Positions 46,939 through 56,800 of a DNA stretch of 64,000 nucleotides are shown piece after piece. The position numbers and the translations under genes are program-made. The notes under the pieces were generated by a model. The model did not search any database and was not told the DNA's origin. It saw nothing but the letters and a program-made list of their open reading frames with translations. Source of the stretch: Candidatus Rokuibacteriota bacterium. GTDB taxonomy: Bacteria > Methylomirabilota > Methylomirabilia > Rokubacteriales > CSP1-6. The stretch covers positions 36,782-100,781 of the forward strand of contig QHSL01000085.1 of the NCBI GenBank assembly GCA_003220435.1, read 5' to 3'. Every line of letters starts with the position of its first letter. Within the stretch, counting starts at the first letter, position 1.

Positions 46939-47855
46939 AGGCGCGCGGCTGGGACGTGGTCGAGCGGGTGCGCGCCGGCGAGCGGCTGGTCTTCGACGGC
47001 GGCTACGGCACGATGTTGTTCGCCGCGGGGCTGGCGAACGGCGCCTGTCCCGAGCTGTGGAACGACACGCACGCCGAGGTCGTGCGGGCGATCCACCAGG
47101 GCTACTTCGACGCCGGCAGCCAGATCGTCGAGACGAACACCTTCGGGGGCACCCGGCTGAAGCTCGACGAGTACAAGATCGGTGATCGCACGCGCGAGCT
47201 GAACGCGAAGGGCGCCCGGCTCGCCCGCGCGGCGGCGCCGCCGGGCGGATACATCGCGGGGTCGATCGGCCCGACCAGCCGCCTGCCGCTCGACTACGCG
47301 CTCGACGCCGGCGTCACCGACGACGAGTATCTGGGGACGTTCCGCGAGCAGGCCGAGGCCCTCGCCGAGGGCGGCGTGGACCTGTTCGCGGTCGAGACCA
47401 TGATGTTTCCACAAGAGGCCACCGCGGCGGTGCGCGCGTGCAAGGCGGTCGCCGACCTCCCGGTGATGGCCACGATGTTCTTTCAATACGAGGAGAACAA
47501 CGACCGCGATCGCACGATGTGGGGCGAGAGCCCCGCGGAGGTGGCGAAGAACCTGCTCGCCGCCGGCGCCGATGTGGTCGGCATGAACTGCGGCCGCGGC
47601 CCCGACCGCGCGATCGTGATCATCCGGGAGATGCGGCAGGTCACCGACGCGCCGCTGGTCGCCTATCCGAACGCCGGCCTTCCGATCACGCGGGGCGACA
47701 CCGTGACGTACGAGCTCGGGCCCGAGGCCATGGCCCGCGAGTATCCCGCGCTCCTCGAGGCCGGCTGCGACATCGTCGGCGCGTGCTGCGGCTCGAATCC
47801 CGAGCACATCCGGCGCATCTCCGAAATCGTGCGAGGACGAAGCCCGCGCAAGTGA
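46935..47855 (+). CDS. Homocysteine S-methyltransferase family protein
   Basis: A 306-residue TIM-barrel protein like the MetH N-terminal domain. Motifs: VFDGGYGTMLFAAG, IVETNTFGGTRLKLDEY, GSIGPTSRLPLDY, and zinc cysteines in VGMNCGRGP and VGACCGSNPEHI. It may transfer a methyl group from the adjacent corrinoid protein to homocysteine, or donate from another thiol/ammonium substrate. GTG 46935 overlaps the corrinoid gene's stop; its own stop overlaps the next gene. Confidence 0.9.
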   Translation: MKARGWDVVERVRAGERLVFDGGYGTMLFAAGLANGACPELWNDTHAEVVRAIHQGYFDAGSQIVETNTFGGTRLKLDEYKIGDRTRELNAKGARLARAAAPPGGYIAGSIGPTSRLPLDYALDAGVTDDEYLGTFREQAEALAEGGVDLFAVETMMFPQEATAAVRACKAVADLPVMATMFFQYEENNDRDRTMWGESPAEVAKNLLAAGADVVGMNCGRGPDRAIVIIREMRQVTDAPLVAYPNAGLPITRGDTVTYELGPEAMAREYPALLEAGCDIVGACCGSNPEHIRRISEIVRGRSPRK

Positions 47856-48589
47856 AGCGCTTGTGCGCGAAGCTCTCCACCGACCCGCGCGTCCTGACGT
47901 CCCTGCCGCTGGAGATCGACCCCGACGAGGTGCTCCGCTTCCAGGGCTACAAGAAGTCGGGCGAGGCCCCCGGGCCGGAGGTGCGGGCTCTCCTCGGCGA
48001 GGCGCTCGCGCTTGGCCGGCGCCTGATGGCTCCGCGCGCGGTGATCCGCTGGCTGCCGGTGGTGGGGCGGGGCGCCGACACGATCGCCGCCGGCGGCGTC
48101 GTCCTGACGATCCCCGACGTGGGGCGGTCGTGGGGCCCGATCGACTGGATCGCGGCCGCCGTGTGCACGATCGGCGATGGGCTCGAGGACCGCGTCGCCG
48201 AGCTCTGGGCGGGGCGCGAGCTGCCCCTCGCCGCGATGCTCGACAGCGTCGGGTCCGGCGCCGTCGAGAGCCTCGCCGAGTACGTCAACGACCTGCTGTG
48301 CCAGGAGGCGATCCCGCTCGGGCTGCCGGTCACGAACCGGGTGAGTCCCGGCTACGGACGATGGGACGTCACGCAGCAGCGAGCGCTGTTCGCGCTGTGC
48401 CCGGGCGAGGCGATCGGCGTGCGCCTCAACGAGGCTTGTTTCATGACGCCCGTGAAATCCATCTCCCTGCTCGCCGCCGCCGGCGCCGGTGCGAAGGTCG
48501 ACCACTACTTCAGTCAGTGCGCCCGCTGCTGGATGGCCGGCTGCGCCTACCGGCGCACCCCCGTCCGCGGAACCGTCCACAGTTCATAG
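47852..48589 (+). CDS. MetH activation-domain-like protein
   Basis: A 245-residue protein resembling the stand-alone vitamin B12-dependent methionine synthase activation-type proteins. It has EVLRFQGYKKSGEAPGPEVR, the core DSVGSGAVESLAEYVNDLLC, VTNRVSPGYGRWDVTQQRAL, and MTPVKSISLLAAAG. The C-terminus carries a Cys cluster, FSQCARCWMAGCAYRR, suggesting an Fe-S or metal site for reductive reactivation of cob(II)alamin. With the two genes upstream it forms a split, MetH-like three-gene unit. GTG 47852 overlaps the preceding stop. Confidence 0.83.
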   Translation: MKRLCAKLSTDPRVLTSLPLEIDPDEVLRFQGYKKSGEAPGPEVRALLGEALALGRRLMAPRAVIRWLPVVGRGADTIAAGGVVLTIPDVGRSWGPIDWIAAAVCTIGDGLEDRVAELWAGRELPLAAMLDSVGSGAVESLAEYVNDLLCQEAIPLGLPVTNRVSPGYGRWDVTQQRALFALCPGEAIGVRLNEACFMTPVKSISLLAAAGAGAKVDHYFSQCARCWMAGCAYRRTPVRGTVHSS

Positions 48590-48624
48590 CCGCGCCGCCG
48601 CGCTCTCCTTCGCGCGCGATCTGA

Positions 48625-48630
48625 TACGAT
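48625..48630 (+). promoter_or_regulatory. -10 element of aroK
   Basis: TACGAT at 48625-48630 lies 9 nt before ATG 48640, implying a transcript with little or no leader. No -35 is obvious. Confidence 0.35.
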
Positions 48631-48639
48631 GCCAGAGAG

Positions 48640-49164
48640 ATGTCGCCGGACAACATCATTCTGGTGGGATTCATGGGTGCCGGAAAATCGGTCTGCGGTC
48701 GGTTGCTGGCCCGGCGGCTCGGGCGGTGCTTCGTGGAGACCGACGACATGATCACGGCGCACGACGGGCGCTCGATCCCCGAGATCTTCCGCGCGGCGGG
48801 CGAGGGGCGGTTCCGCGAGCTCGAGGCCGAGACGCTCGAGGCCCTCAAGCTGAAGTCGGGCGAGGTCATCGCGACGGGCGGCGGCACGCCGTGCCGCGAG
48901 GGCCGGATGGACCAGCTGCGGGCCCTCGGCACCGTCGTGTGGCTCGACGGCGAGCTGCGCGAGCTGCATGCGCGGGCGAGCCGGATTGGAAATCGGCCGA
49001 TGCTGGAAGGGCGCTCGATGGCCGAGATCGCGGAGCTCTACCGGTCGCGGCGGCCGTTCTACGGGCAGGCCCACATCACCGTCGACACCACCGGGCTCGG
49101 CGCCGACCAGGTCGTCGCCCGGGTCCTGTCGGCGCTGCGGGACGCGCATGCCGCACGAGTTTAG
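48640..49164 (+). CDS. aroK: Shikimate kinase
   Basis: Phosphorylates shikimate with ATP in the aromatic amino acid pathway, 174 residues. The P-loop is GFMGAGKSVCGR, shikimate-binding residues include VETDDMI and FRELEAETLEAL, and the GGG loop is VIATGGGTPCREGR. The lid segment reads NRPMLEG. It overlaps the bifunctional methyltransferase/MTHFR gene by 17 nt, an unusual partner for aroK. Confidence 0.93.
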   Translation: MSPDNIILVGFMGAGKSVCGRLLARRLGRCFVETDDMITAHDGRSIPEIFRAAGEGRFRELEAETLEALKLKSGEVIATGGGTPCREGRMDQLRALGTVVWLDGELRELHARASRIGNRPMLEGRSMAEIAELYRSRRPFYGQAHITVDTTGLGADQVVARVLSALRDAHAARV

Positions 49165-50998
49165 CCGCCGGCTCGAGGCCGCGCCGCTCCTGTGCGACGG
49201 CGCCATGGGCACGCTGCTCTACGCGCGCGGCATCTCGCTCGACGCGTGCTTCGACGTTCTCAACATCAACGACCCGCGGGTGGTCCAGTCGATCCACGCC
49301 GACTACATCGCCGTCGGCGCCGACTGCATCGAGACCAACACGTTCGGAGCGAACCGGTTCAAGCTGGCGGTGCACGGGCTGGAGGGCCGGGTGCGTGAGA
49401 TCAACCGCCGCGGCGTCGCGCTGGCCCGCGACGTCCGCGAGAGCTCCGGGCGCGACGTGCTGGTGCTCGGCTCGATCGGGCCGCTCGGCAAATACCTGGC
49501 GCCGCTGGGCACGGTGACCACCGACGAGGCGCGCGCGGCGTTTCGCGAGCAGGCCGAGGCCCTCCTCGAGGGCGGCGTCGACGCGTTCATCGTCGAGACG
49601 ATGTCCGATCTGGACGAGGCCGCGCTGGCGGTGACCGCCGTCCGCTCGATCACCGACCTGCCGATCGTGGCGCAGGTGGCGTTCACCGACGACGGGGTCA
49701 CGTTCACCGGCCGCTCCGCCGCCGAGGTCGCGCGATTTCTGAAGGTGCTGCCGATCCAGGCGCTCGGCGCCAACTGCTCGGTCGGCTCCAGCACGCTCTT
49801 CGAGGTCCTCGAGCAGATGCAGCCGGAAGCGGGTGGCCTGCCGCTCGCCATCCAGCCGAACGCCGGACTGCCGAGCCGGATCGGCGAGCGCCTCATCTAT
49901 CTCTCGTCGCCGGCCTACATGGCCGAGTACGCGGATCGGATGATCGACGCGGGCGCTCGGCTGGTGGGCGGCTGCTGCGGCACCACGCCCCTGCACATCG
50001 CCGCGATGCGGGCGGTGCTCGACCAGAAGCGGCCGGGACGCGGCGCCGGCGCGCGCGCGACCCTGAGCATCCGCCCGGCGGCGGTCAGCGAGTCGCCCGG
50101 TCTGCACGTGGCGCGTCCCCCCACGCTGCTCGGGCGAAAGCTGACGGCCCGGGAGTTCGTCGTCACGGTCGAGCTCGATCCGCCGCGGGGTCACACGGTC
50201 GAGAAGCTGGTCCAGGGCGCGAAGCTGCTCAAGGAGCGGGGTGTCGACATCGTCGACATCAACGACGGCTCGCTCGGACGCGTCCGCATGGCGGTGCTGC
50301 CGACGGCGCTCCTGGTCCGCGAGGCCACGGGGCTCGACATCAACATGCACTTCACGTGTCGCGACCGGAACCTGATGGGCATCCAGGGCGACCTCCTGGG
50401 CGCCCACGCTCTCGACATCCGCAACATCCTGGCGATGACGGGCGACCCGCCGCGCGCGGGCGACTACGCCAACGCGACGGCCGTCTTCGACGTCGACGGC
50501 GTCGGGCTCATCGAAATCTTGAGACGGATGAACGAGGGCCTCGACGCCACCGGGAGCAGCATCGGCGAGCCGACCTCGTTCTGGGTCGGCGCTGCCCTGA
50601 ACCCGGCGGCCGAGGACGTCGAGCGGGAGATCGAGCGCTTCCACCGCAAGGTGCAGGCGGGGGCGCGCTGGATACAGACGCAGCCCATCTACGACCTCGA
50701 GCTCCTCGAGCGCTTCCTCGCCCGCGCGGGCGGCTCGCCCGTCCCCGTCCTCGTCGGGATCCTCCCGCTGCACAGCGCCCGCCACGCCGAGTTCCTCCAC
50801 AACGAGGTGCCGGGCATCACGATTCCCGACGTGGTCCGCCGGAGGCTGCGCGACGCGGGCGATGGTGCCCTCCGCGCCGGCATGGAGATGGCGCAGCAGC
50901 TCGTGCGCGACGTGCGGACCCGCTACGCGGGCGCCTATCTGATGCCGTCGTTCGGGCGCTTCGAGGTCGTGGCCGAGGTTCTCGATGTCCTCCGCTGA
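49148..50998 (+). CDS. Bifunctional homocysteine S-methyltransferase / 5,10-methylenetetrahydrofolate reductase
   Basis: A 616-residue fusion. Residues 1 to about 290 form a zinc homocysteine methyltransferase barrel (LCDGAMGTLLYARGISLDAC, CIETNTFGANRFKLAVHGLE, GANCSVGSST, GGCCGTTPLH). Residues from about 325 form an MTHFR barrel (FVVTVELDPPRGHTVEKLVQ, NILAMTGDPPRAGDYA, WIQTQPIYDLELLERFLARA). It couples making methyl-THF to methylation of homocysteine. ATG 49148 overlaps aroK; the end overlaps the amidase gene by 14 nt. Confidence 0.93.
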   Translation: MPHEFSRRLEAAPLLCDGAMGTLLYARGISLDACFDVLNINDPRVVQSIHADYIAVGADCIETNTFGANRFKLAVHGLEGRVREINRRGVALARDVRESSGRDVLVLGSIGPLGKYLAPLGTVTTDEARAAFREQAEALLEGGVDAFIVETMSDLDEAALAVTAVRSITDLPIVAQVAFTDDGVTFTGRSAAEVARFLKVLPIQALGANCSVGSSTLFEVLEQMQPEAGGLPLAIQPNAGLPSRIGERLIYLSSPAYMAEYADRMIDAGARLVGGCCGTTPLHIAAMRAVLDQKRPGRGAGARATLSIRPAAVSESPGLHVARPPTLLGRKLTAREFVVTVELDPPRGHTVEKLVQGAKLLKERGVDIVDINDGSLGRVRMAVLPTALLVREATGLDINMHFTCRDRNLMGIQGDLLGAHALDIRNILAMTGDPPRAGDYANATAVFDVDGVGLIEILRRMNEGLDATGSSIGEPTSFWVGAALNPAAEDVEREIERFHRKVQAGARWIQTQPIYDLELLERFLARAGGSPVPVLVGILPLHSARHAEFLHNEVPGITIPDVVRRRLRDAGDGALRAGMEMAQQLVRDVRTRYAGAYLMPSFGRFEVVAEVLDVLR

Positions 50999-52292
50999 GC
51001 TCGCGCGGCTCGGCGCGCGCAAGGCGGCCGAGGGCGTCCGTGCTGGCCGCGTGAGCCCCATCGATCTGGTCGAGGCGTGCCTCGCGCGGATCCGTGGCCT
51101 CGACGATCGCCTGACCGCATGGTCCTTCGTCGACGCCGACGGCGCGCGGGCCACCGCGCGCGAGCGTCAGGGCGAGGCGCGCGCCGGCCGCCTGCGCGGG
51201 CCGCTGCATGGCGTGCCGATCGGCGTGAAAGACATCTTCGACGTCGCCGGGATGCCGACCACCGGCGGCGCCAAGGCGTTCGCGCACACCCGGCCGGCCG
51301 TGGATTCGGCCGCGGTGGCGCGGCTGCGCGCGGCCGGCGCCATCATCCTCGGCAAGACGGTCACGACGGAGTTCGCGTATCGCGACCCGGCCCCGACCCG
51401 GAACCCGTGGAACACCGCGCACACCCCGGGGGGCTCGTCGGCGGGATCGGCGGCGGCCCTCGCGGCTCGCATGGTCCCGCTGGCCCTCGGCTCTCAGACG
51501 GTCGGCTCCGTGCTCCGGCCGGCCGCGTACTGTGGCGTCGTCGGCTTCAAGGGCACGCACGGGCTGGTGCCGGTCGGGGGGGTGATCCCGCTCGCGTGGT
51601 CGCTCGACCACGTCGGCGTGCTGGCGCGCTCCGTCACCGACGCCGCGCTTGCCATGAGCGTGCTCGCCGGCCGCAGCGTCGAGCCCCAGCCGGTGAGCAC
51701 CCCGCGCCTGGCGCTGGCGCCGTCGCTGCTGCGTCGCGCCACGCCCGAGATCGCCGCGCACATCGAAGGCGTCGCCGACGCCCTCGCGCGCGCCGGCGCG
51801 ACGGTGTCGAAGGTCGAGCTGCCGCCGTCCTTCGGCGAGATACATGACGCGGGGCTGGCGGTGCTCGAGGTCGAGGCGGCGGCGTATCATGAGCCCCGGT
51901 TCCACACGAATGCCGACGACTACGGGCCGGAGATTCGGAGCCTCATCCAGGCTGGGCTTCGTCGCCCGGCGACCGACTACGTGCGTGCCAACCGTACCCG
52001 CCTGGCCTTCCGGGACGACGTGATGCCGTTGCTCGCCGCGCACGACGCGCTGCTCGTGCCCACCGCGCCCGGTCCGGCGCCCGCGGGGCTCGACTCGACC
52101 GGCGACGGCTCGCTGTGCGCGCCGTGGACCTCGGCCGGCGTTCCGGCGATCTCGCTGCCGAGCGGGCTCGCCGCCTCGGGGCTGCCGCTGGCGATCCAGC
52201 TCGTTCAGGCGGCCGGGGGCTCGGCGCGCCTCTTCGGGACGGCCGCGTGGTGCGAACGGGTGCTCGCCTTCTCGCAAGCCCCTTCCGTCTGA
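50985..52292 (+). CDS. Amidase signature family hydrolase
   Basis: A 435-residue amidase. The catalytic triad is Lys82 (PIGVKDIFD), the cis-Ser in TPGGSSAGSAAALAA, and the nucleophile Ser175 in GSQTVGSVLRPAAYCGVVGF. The second motif normally reads GSDTGGSIR; here Asp-Thr-Gly-Gly becomes Gln-Thr-Val-Gly, which may shape the substrate pocket. No Asp-tRNA(Asn)/Glu-tRNA(Gln) amidotransferase partners (gatB/gatC) adjoin, so it is likely a small-amide hydrolase. It overlaps the previous gene and ends 3 nt before an amidohydrolase. Confidence 0.87.
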   Translation: MSSAELARLGARKAAEGVRAGRVSPIDLVEACLARIRGLDDRLTAWSFVDADGARATARERQGEARAGRLRGPLHGVPIGVKDIFDVAGMPTTGGAKAFAHTRPAVDSAAVARLRAAGAIILGKTVTTEFAYRDPAPTRNPWNTAHTPGGSSAGSAAALAARMVPLALGSQTVGSVLRPAAYCGVVGFKGTHGLVPVGGVIPLAWSLDHVGVLARSVTDAALAMSVLAGRSVEPQPVSTPRLALAPSLLRRATPEIAAHIEGVADALARAGATVSKVELPPSFGEIHDAGLAVLEVEAAAYHEPRFHTNADDYGPEIRSLIQAGLRRPATDYVRANRTRLAFRDDVMPLLAAHDALLVPTAPGPAPAGLDSTGDGSLCAPWTSAGVPAISLPSGLAASGLPLAIQLVQAAGGSARLFGTAAWCERVLAFSQAPSV

Positions 52293-52295
52293 CCT

Positions 52296-53891
52296 GTGCT
52301 CGACCTCAAGATCGAGGGCGCCGAGGTCATCGACGGGACCGGGCGTTCGGGCTCCCGGACGGACGTGGGGATCCAGGACGACCGGATCGTGGCGATCGGC
52401 GACCTTTCCCGCGAGTCCGCCGGGACCAACCTGCACGCCTCCGGCAAGGTCCTGGCACCGGGCTTCATCGACATGCACTCCCACTCCGACTGGCGGCTCT
52501 GGGAGAACCGCCGCGCGGAGTCGAAGGTGCGGCAGGGCGTGACGACCGAGGTGGTCGGCAATTGCGGTTTTTCGCCGGCGCCCGTGTCGGCCGAGTTCCT
52601 GGAGGACCTCCGTGGATTTGCGCTCCACGTGCCCGCCGGCATGGATTTTCGCTGGCGGTCGGTCGGGGAATACCTAAAGGCGTTCGATGCGCATGGTACG
52701 GCGCTCAACGTGATCCAGCTCGTCGGCCACGGCACCCTGCGCCTGGCGGCGATGGGCTTCGCGCGGCGCGAGCCGACCGCGACCGAGCTCAAGCGCATGC
52801 AGAAGCTCCTGGCCGATGCGATCGAGGACGGCGCCTGGGGGCTCTCGACCGGGCTCATTTATGCTCCCGGCTCGTATGCCACCACCGAGGAGATCGTGAC
52901 GCTGGCGGCGGTGGCCGCGCGCCACCGCGGCTTCTACGCGAGCCACATCCGCGGTGAGGGCGCGACGCTGCTGGACGCCGTGCGCGAGGCCATCCACGTC
53001 GGGCGCGAGGCCGGCTTGCCGGTGCAGATCAGCCACGTGAAAGCCGCGGGCCGACCGAACTGGGGCAAGGTCGCCCACGCCCTCGCGCTGATCGACGCGG
53101 CGCGCGACGAAGGCCTCGACGTCATGGCCGACGCGTATCCGTACACCGCGTCGAGCACGACGCTCCGGACGCTCTTGCCCGATTGGGTCCTGGAGGGCGG
53201 GATCGACGCGATGCTCGCGCGGCTCGCCGATCCCGCCGTGCGCGCCAGCGTGCGCCGCGAGCTCGAGGCGCCCGAGACGGGCCAGAGCTTGCTCGACCGC
53301 ATCGGGTGGGAGAACGTCATGGTCTCCTCGTGTGTCAGGCGCAAGGACGCCGAGGGCAGGCGGATCTCGGAGCTCGCGGCCGCGCGTCACGCCGACGCGG
53401 TCGACACGGCGCTCGAGCTGATCGCCGACGAGGGCGGCAAGGGCTCCATGATCCTGTTCCAGCTCGACGAGGCCGATCTGCGGCGCGCCCTGGCCCATCC
53501 CGCAGTCATGATCGGCTCCGACGGCTCGGCGCTCGTGGCGAGCGGCGCCGGGTCCGCCGGCAAGCCGCACCCGCGGAGCTTTGGGACGTTCCCCCGCGTC
53601 CTCGGCGAATACGCACGCGAGCAGCGCGTGCTGACGCTGCCGCAGGCGGTCCACAAGATGACGGGGCTCCCGGCGCGCCGTCTCGGGCTGAGAGACCGGG
53701 GCGTGATCGCGGCGGGCCGGAAGGCCGATCTCGTAGTGTTCGACGCGCGGCGCGTCGGCGACCGAGCCACGTACGAGGATCCCCACCAGTATCCGTCGGG
53801 CATCGAGCACGTGCTCGTCAACGGTCGGCTCGTCATCAAGAACGGCGAGCACACCGGGAGCCTTCCGGGGCGGCTGCTGACGCCGGCGTGA
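52296..53891 (+). CDS. Amidohydrolase, N-acyl-D-amino-acid deacylase type
   Basis: A 531-residue metal-dependent hydrolase. The metal motif is PGFIDMHSHSDWRLW, with GNCGFSPAP typical of D-aminoacylases. Further ligands lie in YASHIRGEGATLLDAVREAI and VQISHVKAAGRPNWG, and the catalytic Asp is in VMIGSDGSALV. The C-terminal small beta domain ends GRLVIKNGEHTGSLPGR. GTG 52296 begins right after the amidase stop, so the pair likely acts on a common class of amides or N-acyl compounds. Confidence 0.9.
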   Translation: MLDLKIEGAEVIDGTGRSGSRTDVGIQDDRIVAIGDLSRESAGTNLHASGKVLAPGFIDMHSHSDWRLWENRRAESKVRQGVTTEVVGNCGFSPAPVSAEFLEDLRGFALHVPAGMDFRWRSVGEYLKAFDAHGTALNVIQLVGHGTLRLAAMGFARREPTATELKRMQKLLADAIEDGAWGLSTGLIYAPGSYATTEEIVTLAAVAARHRGFYASHIRGEGATLLDAVREAIHVGREAGLPVQISHVKAAGRPNWGKVAHALALIDAARDEGLDVMADAYPYTASSTTLRTLLPDWVLEGGIDAMLARLADPAVRASVRRELEAPETGQSLLDRIGWENVMVSSCVRRKDAEGRRISELAAARHADAVDTALELIADEGGKGSMILFQLDEADLRRALAHPAVMIGSDGSALVASGAGSAGKPHPRSFGTFPRVLGEYAREQRVLTLPQAVHKMTGLPARRLGLRDRGVIAAGRKADLVVFDARRVGDRATYEDPHQYPSGIEHVLVNGRLVIKNGEHTGSLPGRLLTPA

Positions 53892-53895
53892 CGGC

Positions 53896-56800
53896 ATGAG
53901 GCTCGGCCGAGCGTCGTCCGATTTGTTGACGCCCATCTCCACCGCCGCGTCCGTGGAAGAGGGGCTCGCGGTGACCCTCGGGCGAGTGGTGCGCCTGAGC
54001 GGCGCGGTGGCCGGCGCGCTCGCGTTCCGGCCGCGGCGCGAGCAGCCCATCGTCGTGGTCGGCGGTGCCCGGCGAACGCCCGCCGCGCTCCGGCGGTGGC
54101 TGGCGACGCTCGCGGCCACGCCGGCCAGACGCGCGCGGCGCTCTCGCGTCGTGCCGCCGGGCGCGCCGCGAGGGCGGCCGACGGCGTTGCTCCGGATGCC
54201 GCTCGGCGCCCCGGGGCGACGCGTCGGCGAGCTGGTGCTCCTCGGACGGCCGGGCCGGCCGCGGCCGGCGCCGCTGCCGGGACCCGTTTCGCGCGAGCTC
54301 GGGAAGGCCATCGATCGGATCTGGCGCCTCGAGCGCAGCGCCCTCCGCGCGTCCGTGCTGAGCGCGTTGATCGTGCGCCTGGCGTCGAGCCGCTCGCTCG
54401 ACGAAGTATTCGCCGCGTTCGGCGAGGGCGCCGCGAAGCTCGTGCCCTTCGATTCGATCGGGGTGTCGCTGCTCGACGCCGAGCGCGGCGACTTCGAGGT
54501 CATCGACGTGCTGGGGCGCGCCGTGCCCGCGCTGCCCCCGCGCGACGTGCGCATGCCCCTCGACGGCAGCTTGCTCTCGCGCGTCGTGACCGCCGGTGCC
54601 CCCCTGCGCGTCGACGACCTGGCGCGAGACCCGCGCGCGGCGGCCAGTCGCTCCGCGCTCGCCGCCAGTGGCTTTCGCGCGGTGGCGCTCGTCCCGCTGG
54701 CGACCGGCGGCGCCGTGTTCGGCGCGGTCACCCTGGCGTCCGCTCGCCCGGCGGCGTTCGACGACGCCGACCTCGAGGCGATCGCCGAGCTGGCGCGCCC
54801 GCTGGCGGCGTCGATCGAGCGGCGACGCCTCCACGACGAGAGCCGGCGCCGGGCCGCCGAGCTCGCGGCCCTCTACGCCACGAGCCAGCTCATCACCGCG
54901 CGGCTCGACGTCGCCTCCGTCCTCGACCGAATCAGCCGGTCGGTGCCGGAGCTGATCGGATCCACCGGGTGCGGGATCGGGCTGCTCGACGCCTCGGGGA
55001 CCCATCTCGTGCACACCGCCGCCCACGGCTTCCAGAGCGAGGCGTGGCGCGAGCTCTCGCTGCCGGTCGGCGAGGGCATCATCGGGCGCGTCGCCGAGAG
55101 CGGGGCGGCGATCCGCGTTCACGACGTGCAGACGGATCCGCGCTCGGCCCGGCGGGACGTCGACGAGCGCGAGGGGATTCGGTCGATCCTGAGTGTGCCG
55201 ATGAAGGTCGGCGGGGCGGTCATCGGCGTCATCTCCGCCTTCTCCACCCGGCCGGACAGCTTCACGGCCCGGCACCAGCGAGTCCTGGAGGCGTTCGCGG
55301 AGCAGACCGGGATCGCCATCCACACCGCCCGGCTGTTCGAGGAGGGCGTTCGGCGGGCGCGGGAGACGCAGGCGCTCCTCGAGGCCGGCCGCGCCGTCAC
55401 GGCGAGCCTCGACGTCGACCGGACGATCCGCGTGATCCTGCAGGAGGCGCGCGAGGTGCTCGGTGTGGACTCCTGCAGCGTCTCCACGATCGATCCCGCC
55501 TCGGATGACCTGGTCCTGGTGGCGAGCCTCGACGTCCCGCCGGCGATGGTATCGACGGTGCGGCTGCGTCGCGGCGAGGGAATCGCCGGCCTCGCCGTGC
55601 AAGCGGGACGCCCGATGCAGAGCCGGGACACCTGGGCGGACGCGCGCGTGAGATTCGCCGAGCTGCAGCGTGAGAGCGGCTTTCGCTCGATGCTCTCGGT
55701 GCCGCTCCGCCGCGGCGAGCGCGTCATCGGCGCGATCAGCGTGTTCCGGCGTGACGTGCACGATTACTCGGCGCACGAGGAGGAGCTGCTGGTGGCGTTG
55801 GCGGACCAGGCGGCGATCGCGCTGGAGCACGCAAGGCTCTACGCCGAGCTCGAGGGCATGGTGGCCGACCGGACCCGCGAGCTCGACGCGCAGAAGCGGT
55901 TCGTCGAGGTCGTGCTGGAGACGCTGCCGCTCGGCGTGTTCGTGCTCGACGCGGACCTGAACGTCGTCCAAGTGAACCGCGCCGGGGCCCGGGCGCTGGC
56001 GTGCGATCCGGATACTCGCGGCCCGCTGAGCCGCCTGGTGCCCGACAGCAAGGCGGCTTCCCTCCTCGCGTTCGTTCGCGAGGCGTTTCGCGCACGCCGG
56101 GTCCACACGCTCGAGGAGGACATCGTGGTCGCCGGCGACGCGAAGATCTTCAGGCTCACGGCGGCGCCGGTCGAGCCGATGGGCGAGCGCGGGACGCACG
56201 CGGTCCTGCTGGTGGAGGACGTCACCGCCGCCAAGCGGCTCGAGCGCCAGATGCTGTTGACGGAGCGACTCACCACCGCCGGCCGGCTCGCGGCGGGCGT
56301 GGCCCACGAGCTGAACAACCCTCTCGCGACGATCGCGGGCTGCGCCGAGTCGCTCCAAGGGCGGCTGACCGAAGTCGGTGCGGCGCGCGGAGTCGGGCCC
56401 GACGATTTCGCGCGCTACCTCCGGCTCATCGAGGAGGAGGCCTATCGCTGCAAGGAGATCACCGGGAGCCTGCTCCAGTTCGTCCGCGATCCCGGGAGCC
56501 GGCGCGGGCCGATCGACGCGAACGCGGTCGTCGTGAGGACGGTCGAGCTCCTCTCGCACCAGTCGCGGTTCGCCGACCGCCGCGTCGTCACCGCGCTCGC
56601 TCCGGGGCTGCCCCCCGTCGCGGCGAACGAGGGCCAGCTCCAGCAGGTCTGCCTCGGCCTGGCCTCCAACGCCCTCGAGGCGATGGAGGGGCGAGGCACG
56701 CTGACCATCCGGTCCCGCCTGGCCCGCAGCGAGGTCGAGATCGAGTTCGAGGACGAGGGGCCCGGCATCCCCCAGGAGAATCTCTCGCGCATCTTCGATC

